Below, piece after piece: positions 1-7,897 of a stretch of DNA of 31,678 nucleotides (its first letter is position 1; the number at the start of each line of letters is the position of its first letter). The notes beneath the pieces were generated by a model. The model did not search any database and was not told the DNA's origin. It saw only the letters and a list, made by a program, of their open reading frames with translations. The DNA lies in the NCBI GenBank assembly GCA_943368345.1, contig CALRKY020000031.1, positions 1-31,678 on the forward strand, given 5' to 3'. A program made the position numbers and the translations under genes. The stretch is from JADCGM01 sp943368345. GTDB lineage: Bacteria; Pseudomonadota; Alphaproteobacteria; Sphingomonadales; Sphingomonadaceae.

Positions 1-32
1 GGTGTTTGTGGGGGATCGCCGCGCCTGACCGG

Positions 33-1469
33 CTATTCCGCCGCCTGCTTCGGGGCGTAGCCGATCACAGCCTTCACCTCGAGGAAATCGGCAAAGGCGT
101 GGTCGCCCCACTCCCGACCATTGCCCGACTGTTTGTAGCCGCCGAACGGCGCCATGAAGTCCGGGCCTGCGCCGTTGATATTGACCTGTCCGGCGCGCAA
201 CCGCTTGGCGACCGCGCGGGCATGTTCGGGTTCGCCCTGCACATAGGCGGCAAGTCCGTAGACGGTGTCATTGGCGACTGTCACCGCCTCCTCCTCATCC
301 CCGTAGCCAAGGATGGCGATCACCGGGCCGAAAATTTCTTCCCGGGCGATGGTCATGTCATTGGTGACATCGGCAAAGACGGTTGGTTTGACATAATAGC
401 CGGTTTCCAGCCCTTCGGGCTTGCCGGGGCCACCTGCGACCAACGTCGCGCCTTCCTTGATGCCCTGTTCGATCAGGCTCTGTATCTTGTTATACTGCAG
501 TTCCGACACCACCGGGCCAATGGTGGCATTGCCGTTCGGGTCGCCGGGAATCGTCGCATCCGCCGCCGCTTTGGCGATCAGTTTCGCCTCTGCCATTTTG
601 GCCGACGGCACCAGCATCCGGGTCGGGGCATTGCAGGACTGACCGCTGTTCATCATCACCGATTTGACCCCGCCGCCGACCGCTGCCTTCAGATCAGCGT
701 CGTCGAGCACGATGTTCGGCGATTTGCCGCCCAATTCCTGATGGACGCGCTTGACGGTGGCAGCGGCCGACCGGGCCACTTCAATCCCGGCACGGGTGGA
801 CCCGGTAAAGCTCACGAGATCGACATCCGGATGCGAACTCATCGCTGCACCGACTGTTGGGCCGTCGCCGTTGATCAGGTTGAACACACCCTTCGGTACC
901 CCGGCGGCATCCAGAATTTCGGTCCAGAGATAGGCGCTGAACGGCGCGACTTCGGACGGCTTCAGCACCATGGTGCAGCCCGTTGCAAGGGCAGGTACCA
1001 CCTTGCAGGCAATCTGGTTGATTGGCCAGTTCCAGGGCGTAATCAGGGCACAGACGCCAATCGGCTCCTTGCTGATCATCGTGGTGCCACGCAGCTCGTC
1101 GAATTTATAGTCCTTGAGCACTGCCATTGCCGTCTGGATATGCGCCATGCCCATAGGGGCCTGCGCCGCCTTGGCGAGCCAGGCCGGTGCGCCCATTTCT
1201 TCGGTGATCGCTTCCGCCATATCGCCAAAGCGCTTCTGATATTCGGCGAGGATTGCCCCGAGCAGGTCGAGCCGGTCCTTGACGCTCAGTTGCGAATAGG
1301 ATGGGAAGGCGGCCTTGGCAGCGGCCACGGCTGCGTCCACATCGGCGGCGCTGCCCATGCTGATATGCCCCGCCACCGCCTCGGTCGCCGGGTTGATGAC
1401 CGGCAAGGTCTTTGGCACCCCCGGCGCAACCCAGGCCCCGTTGATATAGAATTGCGTATATTCGCGCAT
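33..1469 (-). CDS. Aldehyde dehydrogenase, NAD(P)+-dependent (ALDH superfamily)
   Basis: This 478-residue protein is a full-length ALDH that oxidises an aldehyde to a carboxylic acid in the cytoplasm. The substrate cannot be told from sequence. Visible landmarks are the PWNWP segment with the oxyanion Asn147, the cofactor-binding Lys170 (KPSE), the FTGST Rossmann turn at 221-225, the general base Glu245 in ELGGKSPN, and the catalytic Cys279 in SGQSCN. The ATG at 1469 is preferred over a reading starting 12 codons upstream because AGGGAG lies about 8 nt before it. The next two genes on the same strand are an amidohydrolase and a molybdenum hydroxylase, so a catabolic role is plausible but inferred. 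Family assignment is secure. Confidence 0.93.
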   Translation of the reverse strand: MREYTQFYINGAWVAPGVPKTLPVINPATEAVAGHISMGSAADVDAAVAAAKAAFPSYSQLSVKDRLDLLGAILAEYQKRFGDMAEAITEEMGAPAWLAKAAQAPMGMAHIQTAMAVLKDYKFDELRGTTMISKEPIGVCALITPWNWPINQIACKVVPALATGCTMVLKPSEVAPFSAYLWTEILDAAGVPKGVFNLINGDGPTVGAAMSSHPDVDLVSFTGSTRAGIEVARSAAATVKRVHQELGGKSPNIVLDDADLKAAVGGGVKSVMMNSGQSCNAPTRMLVPSAKMAEAKLIAKAAADATIPGDPNGNATIGPVVSELQYNKIQSLIEQGIKEGATLVAGGPGKPEGLETGYYVKPTVFADVTNDMTIAREEIFGPVIAILGYGDEEEAVTVANDTVYGLAAYVQGEPEHARAVAKRLRAGQVNINGAGPDFMAPFGGYKQSGNGREWGDHAFADFLEVKAVIGYAPKQAAE

Positions 1470-1548
1470 GACCGACTCCCTGAAAGATTTGCCGCACCCT
1501 AGCATGATGGCAGGTGCGCGCGCCTAGCGGTTTGAGGGGAGTGGCTGG

Positions 1549-2835
1549 CTACTTCCGGCCCACCACGCTCATCGCGGCGGCCTGCATCGCGTCAACCGCC
1601 GTCGCAATGGTTGGGCCCGGGTCCGGCGCAAATTTGCTGCTGTGCAGGCCGGGCAGCTTGCGCGGATCACCGCCCGCTGCATCCCACGCTGACCGGGGCT
1701 GGGCACCGACCCAGAACATCACGCTTTCAATGCCGGGATAGCCGCGCGAAAACGCCCCGAAATCCTCAGCGGCCATCGACGGCAGCACCCGGATAACCCG
1801 GTCACTGCCAAAGGCTGCATCCAGAGCGTTCGTCACCAGCCGGGTGCCAGCCGGGGTGTTGAACGTCGACTCGCTCCCCTCCCATCTGGTGACCACCGGC
1901 AACAAATCGACTGGCACCCCCGCCGCTTCGGCTTCGGCCTTGGCCACCCGCTGGATACTGGCAACCAGTCGCTGGCGGACGGCGGCATCATAGCTGCGGA
2001 CAGTCAGTTCGAGCTTGGCTTCATTGGAAATGATGTTGCGTCGCGTACCGCTATGAAAGGACCCGACCGTCACCACTGCGGGCTGACGCGGGTCATTCTC
2101 CCGACTGACCAAGGTCTGGAGCGTGCCAACAATCCGGGCCGCGATCACGATGGGGTCGAGACCATTTTGGGGTTCGGACCCGTGGCTGCCGATGCCCCGC
2201 ACCACGATATCGACCGAATCGACATTGGCGAGCGCATAGCCATCGGTGATCCCGACCTGCCCGGCCGGAAGGCTGGCTGAATCATGGAACGCCAAGGCGA
2301 AATTTGGTTTAGGAAAACGGCTGTACAGTCCGTCGGCCAGCATTCCGCTGGCGCCGCCGACACTCTCCTCGGCCGGCTGACCGATCATCACTACCGTCCC
2401 GCTCCACGCGCTCCTGGTCGCCGCCAGCCGCCGCGCCAGCCCGACCCAGGCGGACATGTGGATGTCATGGCCGCAGGCATGCATCGTCGGCGTCGGCTTG
2501 CCATCCGGGCCAATACCGGTCGCCTTGCTGGCATAGGGTAGCCCGGTTTCCTCACTGACCGGCAGGCCGTCCATATCGGCGCGAATCAGCAGCACCGGGC
2601 CGGGGCCATTCTTCATCACCGCGACAATGCCGGTTTTTCCAACCCCGGTGGTAATCTCAAACCCCAGTCCAGCAATCTCCTTTGCCAACCGGGCGGCCGT
2701 TGCCACCTCCTGAAAGGCCAGTTCCGGCTTGGCGTGCAGGTCCTTGTACAAAGCGACCAACTTGGCCGTTTCGTCAGACACAGGTGCCGCCGCCGTCAAT
2801 CCAGCCAAAAGCATCGGTACAATCAGTCGGCGCAT
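1549..2835 (-). CDS. Exported M20-family amidohydrolase (hippurate/IAA-amino-acid hydrolase-like)
   Basis: The 428-residue protein belongs to the M20 metallopeptidase/amidohydrolase family, whose members cleave N-acyl amino acids or small amide conjugates. The metal-site motif HACGHDxH is at 119-126, the catalytic and ligand pair E156-E157 is in GQPAEES, a further ligand is H184 in FHDS, and DMDG sits at 87-90. Residues 1 to about 18 form a hydrophobic stretch typical of a cleavable signal peptide, so it probably acts in the periplasm. The ATG at 2835 follows GGAGGG by about 4 nt. An in-frame TTG four codons upstream overlaps that ribosome site and is unlikely to be used. Substrate unknown. 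Confidence 0.88.
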   Translation of the reverse strand: MRRLIVPMLLAGLTAAAPVSDETAKLVALYKDLHAKPELAFQEVATAARLAKEIAGLGFEITTGVGKTGIVAVMKNGPGPVLLIRADMDGLPVSEETGLPYASKATGIGPDGKPTPTMHACGHDIHMSAWVGLARRLAATRSAWSGTVVMIGQPAEESVGGASGMLADGLYSRFPKPNFALAFHDSASLPAGQVGITDGYALANVDSVDIVVRGIGSHGSEPQNGLDPIVIAARIVGTLQTLVSRENDPRQPAVVTVGSFHSGTRRNIISNEAKLELTVRSYDAAVRQRLVASIQRVAKAEAEAAGVPVDLLPVVTRWEGSESTFNTPAGTRLVTNALDAAFGSDRVIRVLPSMAAEDFGAFSRGYPGIESVMFWVGAQPRSAWDAAGGDPRKLPGLHSSKFAPDPGPTIATAVDAMQAAAMSVVGRK

Positions 2836-2896
2836 AAATCCCTCCAAGGTGCAGGACAGACGTTAGCCGAACGCTGCCGCCGTGGAAGCAGATTCC

Positions 2897-5107
2897 TCAG
2901 ACCAGTTGATCCCCGATCGGCAATTTCCGGATGCGTTTGCCGGTTGCGGCATGGATCGCTCCGGTCAGCGCGGGTGTAAACGGCGGCAGCATCGGTTCAC
3001 CGATCCCGCGCGGCGGGGCGTCCGACGGGACGATATGGGTCGCGACGACCTTTGCGGCCCGGTTCATCCGCATCATCTGATAGGTATCAAAATTGCGCTG
3101 CTGCACCTCGCCGTCCTTGATGGTGATCGCCTGCCCCAACGCAATTGACAGCGCCTCGTTGATGGAGCCTTCGTTCTGCATGGCGATGCCGTTCGGGTTG
3201 ACGGCAATCCCGCAATCGAGGGCGGAGGTCACCTGATCAACCCGGAAGCCGCCCGCCTCCGTCATCGTTACATCACAGACATGCGCCGCATAGGTCCCGA
3301 AGGAGAAGTGACCGGCGATGCCGCGGCCCTTGCCCGGGCCAGCCCAGCCGGCCTTGTCGGCGGCATGTTTCAGCACCGCCGCCATCCGACCAGTATCGAA
3401 CACCGGGCCGCCGTGACCGTTGTAGGGAAGCTCCCGCGCCTCCCCGAGCAGTTCCAGCCGGTAAGCCAGCGGATCGCGCCCGGCGGCTTCTGCCACCTCG
3501 TCGAGGAAGGCCTGCATGACCCAGGCATTGATATTATGCCCGGGCCCACGGAGAGCCCCGCGCGGAGCAAGGCTGACAATCGGAGCCCATTCGACCCGGT
3601 TGTTGGCCACAAGACTGCCGGGATGATCGTCCGGGAAAATCTCGCTCGTCCAGAATTTGTCGGCCCCTTCGGCAGACGACCGGTAGCGCCGCGACTGCGA
3701 TGCGGCCCGGTGCAGCCAGCCGGTCAGCTTGCCTTCGCTGTCGAGTGCTGCCCGCATCAGATGCGCGCCACCCGGACGATAGCGGTCATGCAGCATGTCG
3801 CATTCGCGCGTCCACACCAGCTTCACCGGTCGCCCAGCTGCCTTGCTGAGCAGCACTGCCTCGGTGACAAAATCATTGTACAGCCGCCGCCCGAAGCCGC
3901 CGCCGGAACGGACCGGCACCACCTCGACATTGGCCGGATCAACGCCGGCCGCTGTCGCTGCCGCCACCATCGCCGGAAACGGCTGCTGGGTTGGCGTGAC
4001 GATCCGGACCTTGCCGCCTGCCACCGATGCCAGCGTATTCTGCGGCTCCATCGTCGCATGAGCGACCATCGGCAGTTCATACCGGGCCTCGATGACCTTT
4101 GCCGCCTTATCAAAGGCCGCATCGACATTGCCGGTATCGCGCACCCGCTGCGTCCGGCCATTCGCCAGCACGTCCCAGGCCGCGGCATAGGCATCCTCGC
4201 TCGTCTCCAGCGCCGGTCCCCGGTCCCAGACGATTTTCAGGGCATCGCGGCCCTTCATCGCCGCCCAGTGCGACTCGGCCACCACCCCGACACCCTCGCC
4301 CAAATTGCGCTGGCCGTAGGCTTCGGTGAGTGGAACGCGCGGCAGGCGGACCACCGCCTTGACGCCCGGCACAGCGAGAGCAGCGCGATCATCCAGCGTC
4401 CGGACGCTGCCGTCGATCATCGGGCAGCGCGCAATCACAGCATGGAGCATCCCCGGCATCTGCTGATCGATGCCGAACAGCGGCTGGCCGGTGACAATTG
4501 CCCGGGCGTCCTTCTGCTTCTGCGGCGTCCCGATCAGCGTCTGGGCACTGCGCGGCTTCAGTTGCAAGGCGCTGGTGGGTAACGGTTCCTTCGCCGCCGC
4601 ATCGGCCACCGCCCCATAGGTCAGCTTGCGCTTGCTGGCTTTGTGCCAGACCAGTCCCTTGTCGGTGGAAACCTCCCCAACCGGCACGCCCCAGCGTTTC
4701 GCAGCCGCTGCTAACAGCACCTGCCGGGCTGCGGCCCCGACCTGACGCGCCGCGTCATAGGATTCCCAAACAGCCATCGACCCACCAGCGCCATCGGCAA
4801 AGGCCGTGCTTTCGGGGCGACCAGTGTCGCCCACCTTCCACGGCGTGGCGATATTCTCCACCCGTATACTCGCGAAATCCACATCGAGCTCTTCGACAAT
4901 GAGCATCGGAATGGACGTGTTGGTGCCCTGACCAATCTCGACCGTGGCAGTGCCGATAGTTACCTGATTGTCAGGTGATATCCGGACGTAGTGACCGATC
5001 TGCCCGGTCGCGACACTGCCTTCCGCTGCATGGGCGAGGAAGGGCGCGCCAATGAAAAGTCCGCCGGTTGCGGCTGCGCTTTTCAGGAAAAAACGACGGT
5101 CCATCAT
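2897..5107 (-). CDS. iorB: Molybdopterin-binding subunit of a xanthine-dehydrogenase-family hydroxylase (IorB type)
   Basis: The 736-residue protein is the large molybdenum-cofactor subunit of an isoquinoline 1-oxidoreductase-like hydroxylase or aldehyde oxidase. It starts with a twin-arginine signal (RRFFLK at 4-9, hydrophobic core, AHA-A about residue 27), so the folded enzyme is probably exported. GGGFGRR at 402-408 is a cofactor-binding loop, and Glu704 in GIGEPM near the C-terminus matches the family's catalytic glutamate. The start ATG at 5107 directly abuts the stop of the iron-sulfur subunit gene. A second ATG at 5104 is better spaced from GGGG and could be the true start. No cytochrome c partner or XdhC-type maturation gene is adjacent. 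The true substrate is unknown, and the symbol marks the family type only. Confidence 0.88.
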   Translation of the reverse strand: MMDRRFFLKSAAATGGLFIGAPFLAHAAEGSVATGQIGHYVRISPDNQVTIGTATVEIGQGTNTSIPMLIVEELDVDFASIRVENIATPWKVGDTGRPESTAFADGAGGSMAVWESYDAARQVGAAARQVLLAAAAKRWGVPVGEVSTDKGLVWHKASKRKLTYGAVADAAAKEPLPTSALQLKPRSAQTLIGTPQKQKDARAIVTGQPLFGIDQQMPGMLHAVIARCPMIDGSVRTLDDRAALAVPGVKAVVRLPRVPLTEAYGQRNLGEGVGVVAESHWAAMKGRDALKIVWDRGPALETSEDAYAAAWDVLANGRTQRVRDTGNVDAAFDKAAKVIEARYELPMVAHATMEPQNTLASVAGGKVRIVTPTQQPFPAMVAAATAAGVDPANVEVVPVRSGGGFGRRLYNDFVTEAVLLSKAAGRPVKLVWTRECDMLHDRYRPGGAHLMRAALDSEGKLTGWLHRAASQSRRYRSSAEGADKFWTSEIFPDDHPGSLVANNRVEWAPIVSLAPRGALRGPGHNINAWVMQAFLDEVAEAAGRDPLAYRLELLGEARELPYNGHGGPVFDTGRMAAVLKHAADKAGWAGPGKGRGIAGHFSFGTYAAHVCDVTMTEAGGFRVDQVTSALDCGIAVNPNGIAMQNEGSINEALSIALGQAITIKDGEVQQRNFDTYQMMRMNRAAKVVATHIVPSDAPPRGIGEPMLPPFTPALTGAIHAATGKRIRKLPIGDQLV

Positions 5108-5563
5108 TTACCCCTTTGCCAGCGCGACAGCGCGGTGCACGGCTTTGCGAATGCGCGGATAGGAGCCGCAGCGGCAGAGATTGGAGATCGCGGCATCAAT
5201 CTCGTCATCGCTCGGGTTGCCGTTGGTTTTCAGCAGATCAACCGCCGCCATGATCTGACCGGCCTGACAATAGCCGCACTGGGCGACATCCTCCTCCAGC
5301 CAGGCCTGCTGAACCGGGTGTAGCTTGCCGCCCTTGGCCAGCCCTTCGATGGTGGTGATTTTGGTACCAGCCGCAGCGGCCATCGGGATCGAACAGGAAC
5401 GGACGGCGACGCCGTCCTGGTGCACTGTGCAGGCCCCGCAGGATGCGATGCCACAGCCAAATTTGGTGCCGACCAATTCGAGTTCCTCGCGCAGGAACCA
5501 CAGCAGTGGCATGTCGGGATCGCCCGAATAAACCCACTTCTTCCCGTTGACCGTCACATCCAT
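5108..5563 (-). CDS. iorA: [2Fe-2S] subunit of the molybdenum hydroxylase (IorA type)
   Basis: This 151-residue protein carries two [2Fe-2S] clusters that pass electrons from the molybdenum site of the neighbouring large subunit. The N-terminal plant-ferredoxin-like cluster is held by C37, C42, C45 and C57, and the C-terminal all-helical cluster by C96, C99, C130 and C132. This is the complete pattern for the family. The ATG at 5563 has GGAG about 9 nt upstream. The gene's TAA stop is followed at once by the ATG of iorB, so the two are surely one operon. It has no signal sequence of its own, which fits co-export with the Tat-tagged partner as known for related enzymes. Confidence 0.93.
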   Translation of the reverse strand: MDVTVNGKKWVYSGDPDMPLLWFLREELELVGTKFGCGIASCGACTVHQDGVAVRSCSIPMAAAAGTKITTIEGLAKGGKLHPVQQAWLEEDVAQCGYCQAGQIMAAVDLLKTNGNPSDDEIDAAISNLCRCGSYPRIRKAVHRAVALAKG

Positions 5564-5590
5564 GCCATCACTCCACCCACATATCCGGCG

Positions 5591-5618
5591 ATGCTAACAT
5601 GACAGCGATAGGTGACAA
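5591..5618 (-). promoter_or_regulatory. Candidate sigma-70-type promoter of iorAB
   Basis: On the minus strand TTGTCA (5618-5613) is followed after 16 nt by TAGCAT (5596-5591). These match the -35 and -10 consensus at 5 of 6 and 4 of 6 positions. The element lies about 30 nt before the iorA start in the only gap between apt and iorA. Assigned by eye from consensus and spacing only. Confidence 0.4.
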
Positions 5619-5656
5619 TGGTGTGGATATGAAACGCCTCTCCGATGCGACGAACG

Positions 5657-6196
5657 TCAGTCGCCGGGGAACGGCAGCAGCGCTTCGACCCGGACGCCTG
5701 CATCCCGCAACCGCGCCGCGCCGCCAAGGTCAGGCAGGTCGATGACGAACGCCGCCGTATCGACCACCGCACCCGCCTGCCGCAGCAACTGAACCCCGGC
5801 CAGCGCAGTGCCGCCCGTGGCAATCAGATCATCGACCAGCAGCACCCTTGCCCCGGGCTGGCAGGCATCGGCATGCATTTCGATCCGGTCCTGCCCATAT
5901 TCCAGCGCGTAATTCACCCCAATGACCGTTCCCGGCAACTTGTTGCGCTTGCGCAGCAACAGGACGCCGAGTCCCAACCGGTGCGCCAGCGCAGATCCGA
6001 AAATAAACCCGCGCGCCTCAATCCCGGCGATCAGATCAAACGGCCGGTCCGCCACCACATCTGCCATCCGTTCAATCGTCAGGCCAAAGCCCTTGCCGTC
6101 GAGCAGCAAGGTGGTGATGTCGCGGAACGCGATGCCAGGCTTGGGATAGTCGTGGATGGTGCGGATCAGCGCCGCGAGATCGGCATTGGCACTCAC
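5657..6196 (-). CDS. apt: Adenine phosphoribosyltransferase
   Basis: Apt converts adenine and PRPP to AMP and pyrophosphate in the cytoplasm. At 179 residues it has the normal length for the family. The PRPP-binding motif VLLVDDLIATGGT spans 118-130, and the N-terminal YPKPGIAFRDIT segment (17-28) is characteristic of Apt. The GTG start overlaps the stop of mtnP by 4 nt (GTGA), so the two are translationally coupled. The pairing makes biochemical sense: MtnP releases adenine from methylthioadenosine and Apt returns it to the nucleotide pool. Identification is secure. Confidence 0.96.
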   Translation of the reverse strand: MSANADLAALIRTIHDYPKPGIAFRDITTLLLDGKGFGLTIERMADVVADRPFDLIAGIEARGFIFGSALAHRLGLGVLLLRKRNKLPGTVIGVNYALEYGQDRIEMHADACQPGARVLLVDDLIATGGTALAGVQLLRQAGAVVDTAAFVIDLPDLGGAARLRDAGVRVEALLPFPGD

Positions 6197-7053
6197 AGCA
6201 CCCGCCCCGCTACTGCTTGCAGCTTCGCAACCGTCGCCGCAGGCCGCAGTTCCGGCGCGGTCATAATCGCATAGTCCAGCGAGCGGTCGCAGCCTTGCGA
6301 ACAGGCGTCGCGGGTGGCGGGCATCCGCGCGGCAATCTCGGTCACCAACCGCCGCGCATTGTCAGCGTTGGCGTTCAACACCCCGAGCACTTGCAAGACA
6401 TCGACCGCCTCCCGCGTGTCGTGCCAGGCGTCGAAATCGGTGACCATGGCGATGGTCAGGTAACAAAGCTCCGCCTCCCGCGCGAGGGCGGCCTCCGGCA
6501 TATTGGTCATGCCAATGACATCAAGCCCCGCCGCCCGGTAGGCGCGCGATTCGGCTCGCGTTGAAAATTGCGGCCCCTCCATCGCCAGATAGGTCCCGCC
6601 CCGGTGGAACGGCACACCGCAAGCCGCAAGCGATGCCGCCGCCAGATAGGCCAGCCGCGAACAGGTCGGCTCGGCAAAGGCAATATGACCGACGACGCCG
6701 TCACCAAAATAGCTCTTCGTCCGCCCGCGCGTCCGATCGACAAACTGATCAACCAGCACGAATGTCCCGGGCGGCAATTCCTCCCGAAACGATCCGCAGG
6801 CCGAAATTGACAGGATGTCGGTGCACCCGGCCATTTTCAATGCCGCGATATTGGCGCGGTAATTGATCTCGGAAGGAGTCAGCCGGTGCCCGCGACCGTG
6901 GCGGGGGAGGAACACCAGTTCGGTATCCCCCAACCGCCCGAACAGCAGTTCATCCGACGGTGCGCCCCAAGGCGTTTCCACTGCCCGCCACGCCGAATCG
7001 GTAAGGGCAGCGAGCTGATACAGCCCGCTGCCCCCAAGAATACCGAGCTTCAT
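6193..7053 (-). CDS. mtnP: S-methyl-5'-thioadenosine phosphorylase
   Basis: MtnP phosphorolyses 5'-methylthioadenosine, a by-product of polyamine and other SAM-dependent syntheses, to adenine and 5-methylthioribose-1-phosphate. The 286-residue protein shows the family phosphate-site motif RHGRGH (51-56), MEGPQFSTRAES (158-169), GMTN (181-184) and TDFDAW (205-210). The two aspartates of the last motif bind the purine in 6-aminopurine-specific members, which supports MTA rather than guanosine or inosine as substrate. The ATG lies only 4 nt after the petC stop, so it is probably read from the pet operon, and its own stop overlaps the apt start. Confidence 0.93.
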   Translation of the reverse strand: MKLGILGGSGLYQLAALTDSAWRAVETPWGAPSDELLFGRLGDTELVFLPRHGRGHRLTPSEINYRANIAALKMAGCTDILSISACGSFREELPPGTFVLVDQFVDRTRGRTKSYFGDGVVGHIAFAEPTCSRLAYLAAASLAACGVPFHRGGTYLAMEGPQFSTRAESRAYRAAGLDVIGMTNMPEAALAREAELCYLTIAMVTDFDAWHDTREAVDVLQVLGVLNANADNARRLVTEIAARMPATRDACSQGCDRSLDYAIMTAPELRPAATVAKLQAVAGRVL

Positions 7054-7057
7054 GCCC

Positions 7058-7885
7058 TCAGGCGGTCGTTGACGGCTTGACCTTCTGGTCGGCCCAGACC
7101 CGGCGATAGCTAAGGTAGGACAGGCCGGTCAGGATCAGCAGGAAGATCATCACACCAAATCCGGTCCGGTGCCGCGCCTCAAGCTTCGGCTCCGCTGCCC
7201 AGGTCAGGAAGGCCGCCACATCGGTTGCCATCTGATCAACGCTGGCCTTGGTGCCATCATCATAGGTCACCTGATCATCGGCGACGAGCGGTGGCGGCAT
7301 CGCGATGTTCAGATTGGAGAAATAGGGGTTGTAGTGCAGCCCCTCCGGCACTTCCCAATCGGCAGCTGGCTTTTTCCCATATCCAGCGATCAGCGAATGG
7401 ACATATTGCGAGCCGTCATGCCGCCCCTTGGTGATCAGCGACAGATCCGGCGGATAGGCATTGTTGTTCGCAGCGCGCGCAGCCACCTCATTGGGATAAG
7501 GCCCAATCATCTTGTCGGACGGAATGGCGTCGCGCGTCGTTGCCTCCCCGGTCTTTTCATCCACGGAAGGGGTTTTGTTGGCCCATTCCTTGGCAATGAC
7601 CTTCACCTGAGCTTCGTTGTAGCCAAGGTCGGTCAGCGAGCGGAAGGCAACATATTTCAGGCCGTGGCAGGCGGAGCACGCCTCTTTGAACACCTTCAAC
7701 CCGCGCTGAAGCTGAGCCTTGTCATAGGTGCCGAACGGCCCTTCAAAGCTGAACGCCACATCGGTCGCGTGCAGGTGATATTTCTTCACCAAATCGGGCG
7801 CCGACGCCTCGCGCGGCGCAAAGGCCCCGACCATCAACGCGACGAAGAAGGTGAGCCCGGCAAAAAAGGCGATACCACGAACCAT
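7058..7885 (-). CDS. petC: Cytochrome c1 of the ubiquinol-cytochrome c reductase (complex III)
   Basis: This 275-residue protein is the heme-c subunit that takes electrons from the Rieske cluster and passes them to a soluble or membrane cytochrome c. It has an N-terminal hydrophobic signal (about 1-25), the heme-binding CSACH at 70-74, a probable axial Met196 in NIAMPPP, and one C-terminal membrane anchor (about 242-260) leaving a short cytoplasmic tail. The heme domain therefore faces the periplasm. It is the third gene of petA-petB-petC, 12 nt after the petB stop. Cytochrome b and c1 are encoded as separate proteins rather than as a FbcH-type fusion. Confidence 0.96.
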   Translation of the reverse strand: MVRGIAFFAGLTFFVALMVGAFAPREASAPDLVKKYHLHATDVAFSFEGPFGTYDKAQLQRGLKVFKEACSACHGLKYVAFRSLTDLGYNEAQVKVIAKEWANKTPSVDEKTGEATTRDAIPSDKMIGPYPNEVAARAANNNAYPPDLSLITKGRHDGSQYVHSLIAGYGKKPAADWEVPEGLHYNPYFSNLNIAMPPPLVADDQVTYDDGTKASVDQMATDVAAFLTWAAEPKLEARHRTGFGVMIFLLILTGLSYLSYRRVWADQKVKPSTTA

Positions 7886-7897
7886 CGGAGACGCCCC

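Noticed and set aside
6..1502. Long plus-strand open frame (498 codons) opposite the aldehyde dehydrogenase gene
   Set aside because: It is the antisense of a clear ALDH, has a low-complexity His/Arg/Gly-rich translation and no ribosome site. Such frames are common opposite GC-rich genes.
3281..4582. 433-codon plus-strand frame opposite iorB
   Set aside because: Antisense shadow of a well-supported molybdenum-hydroxylase gene, with no recognisable domain.
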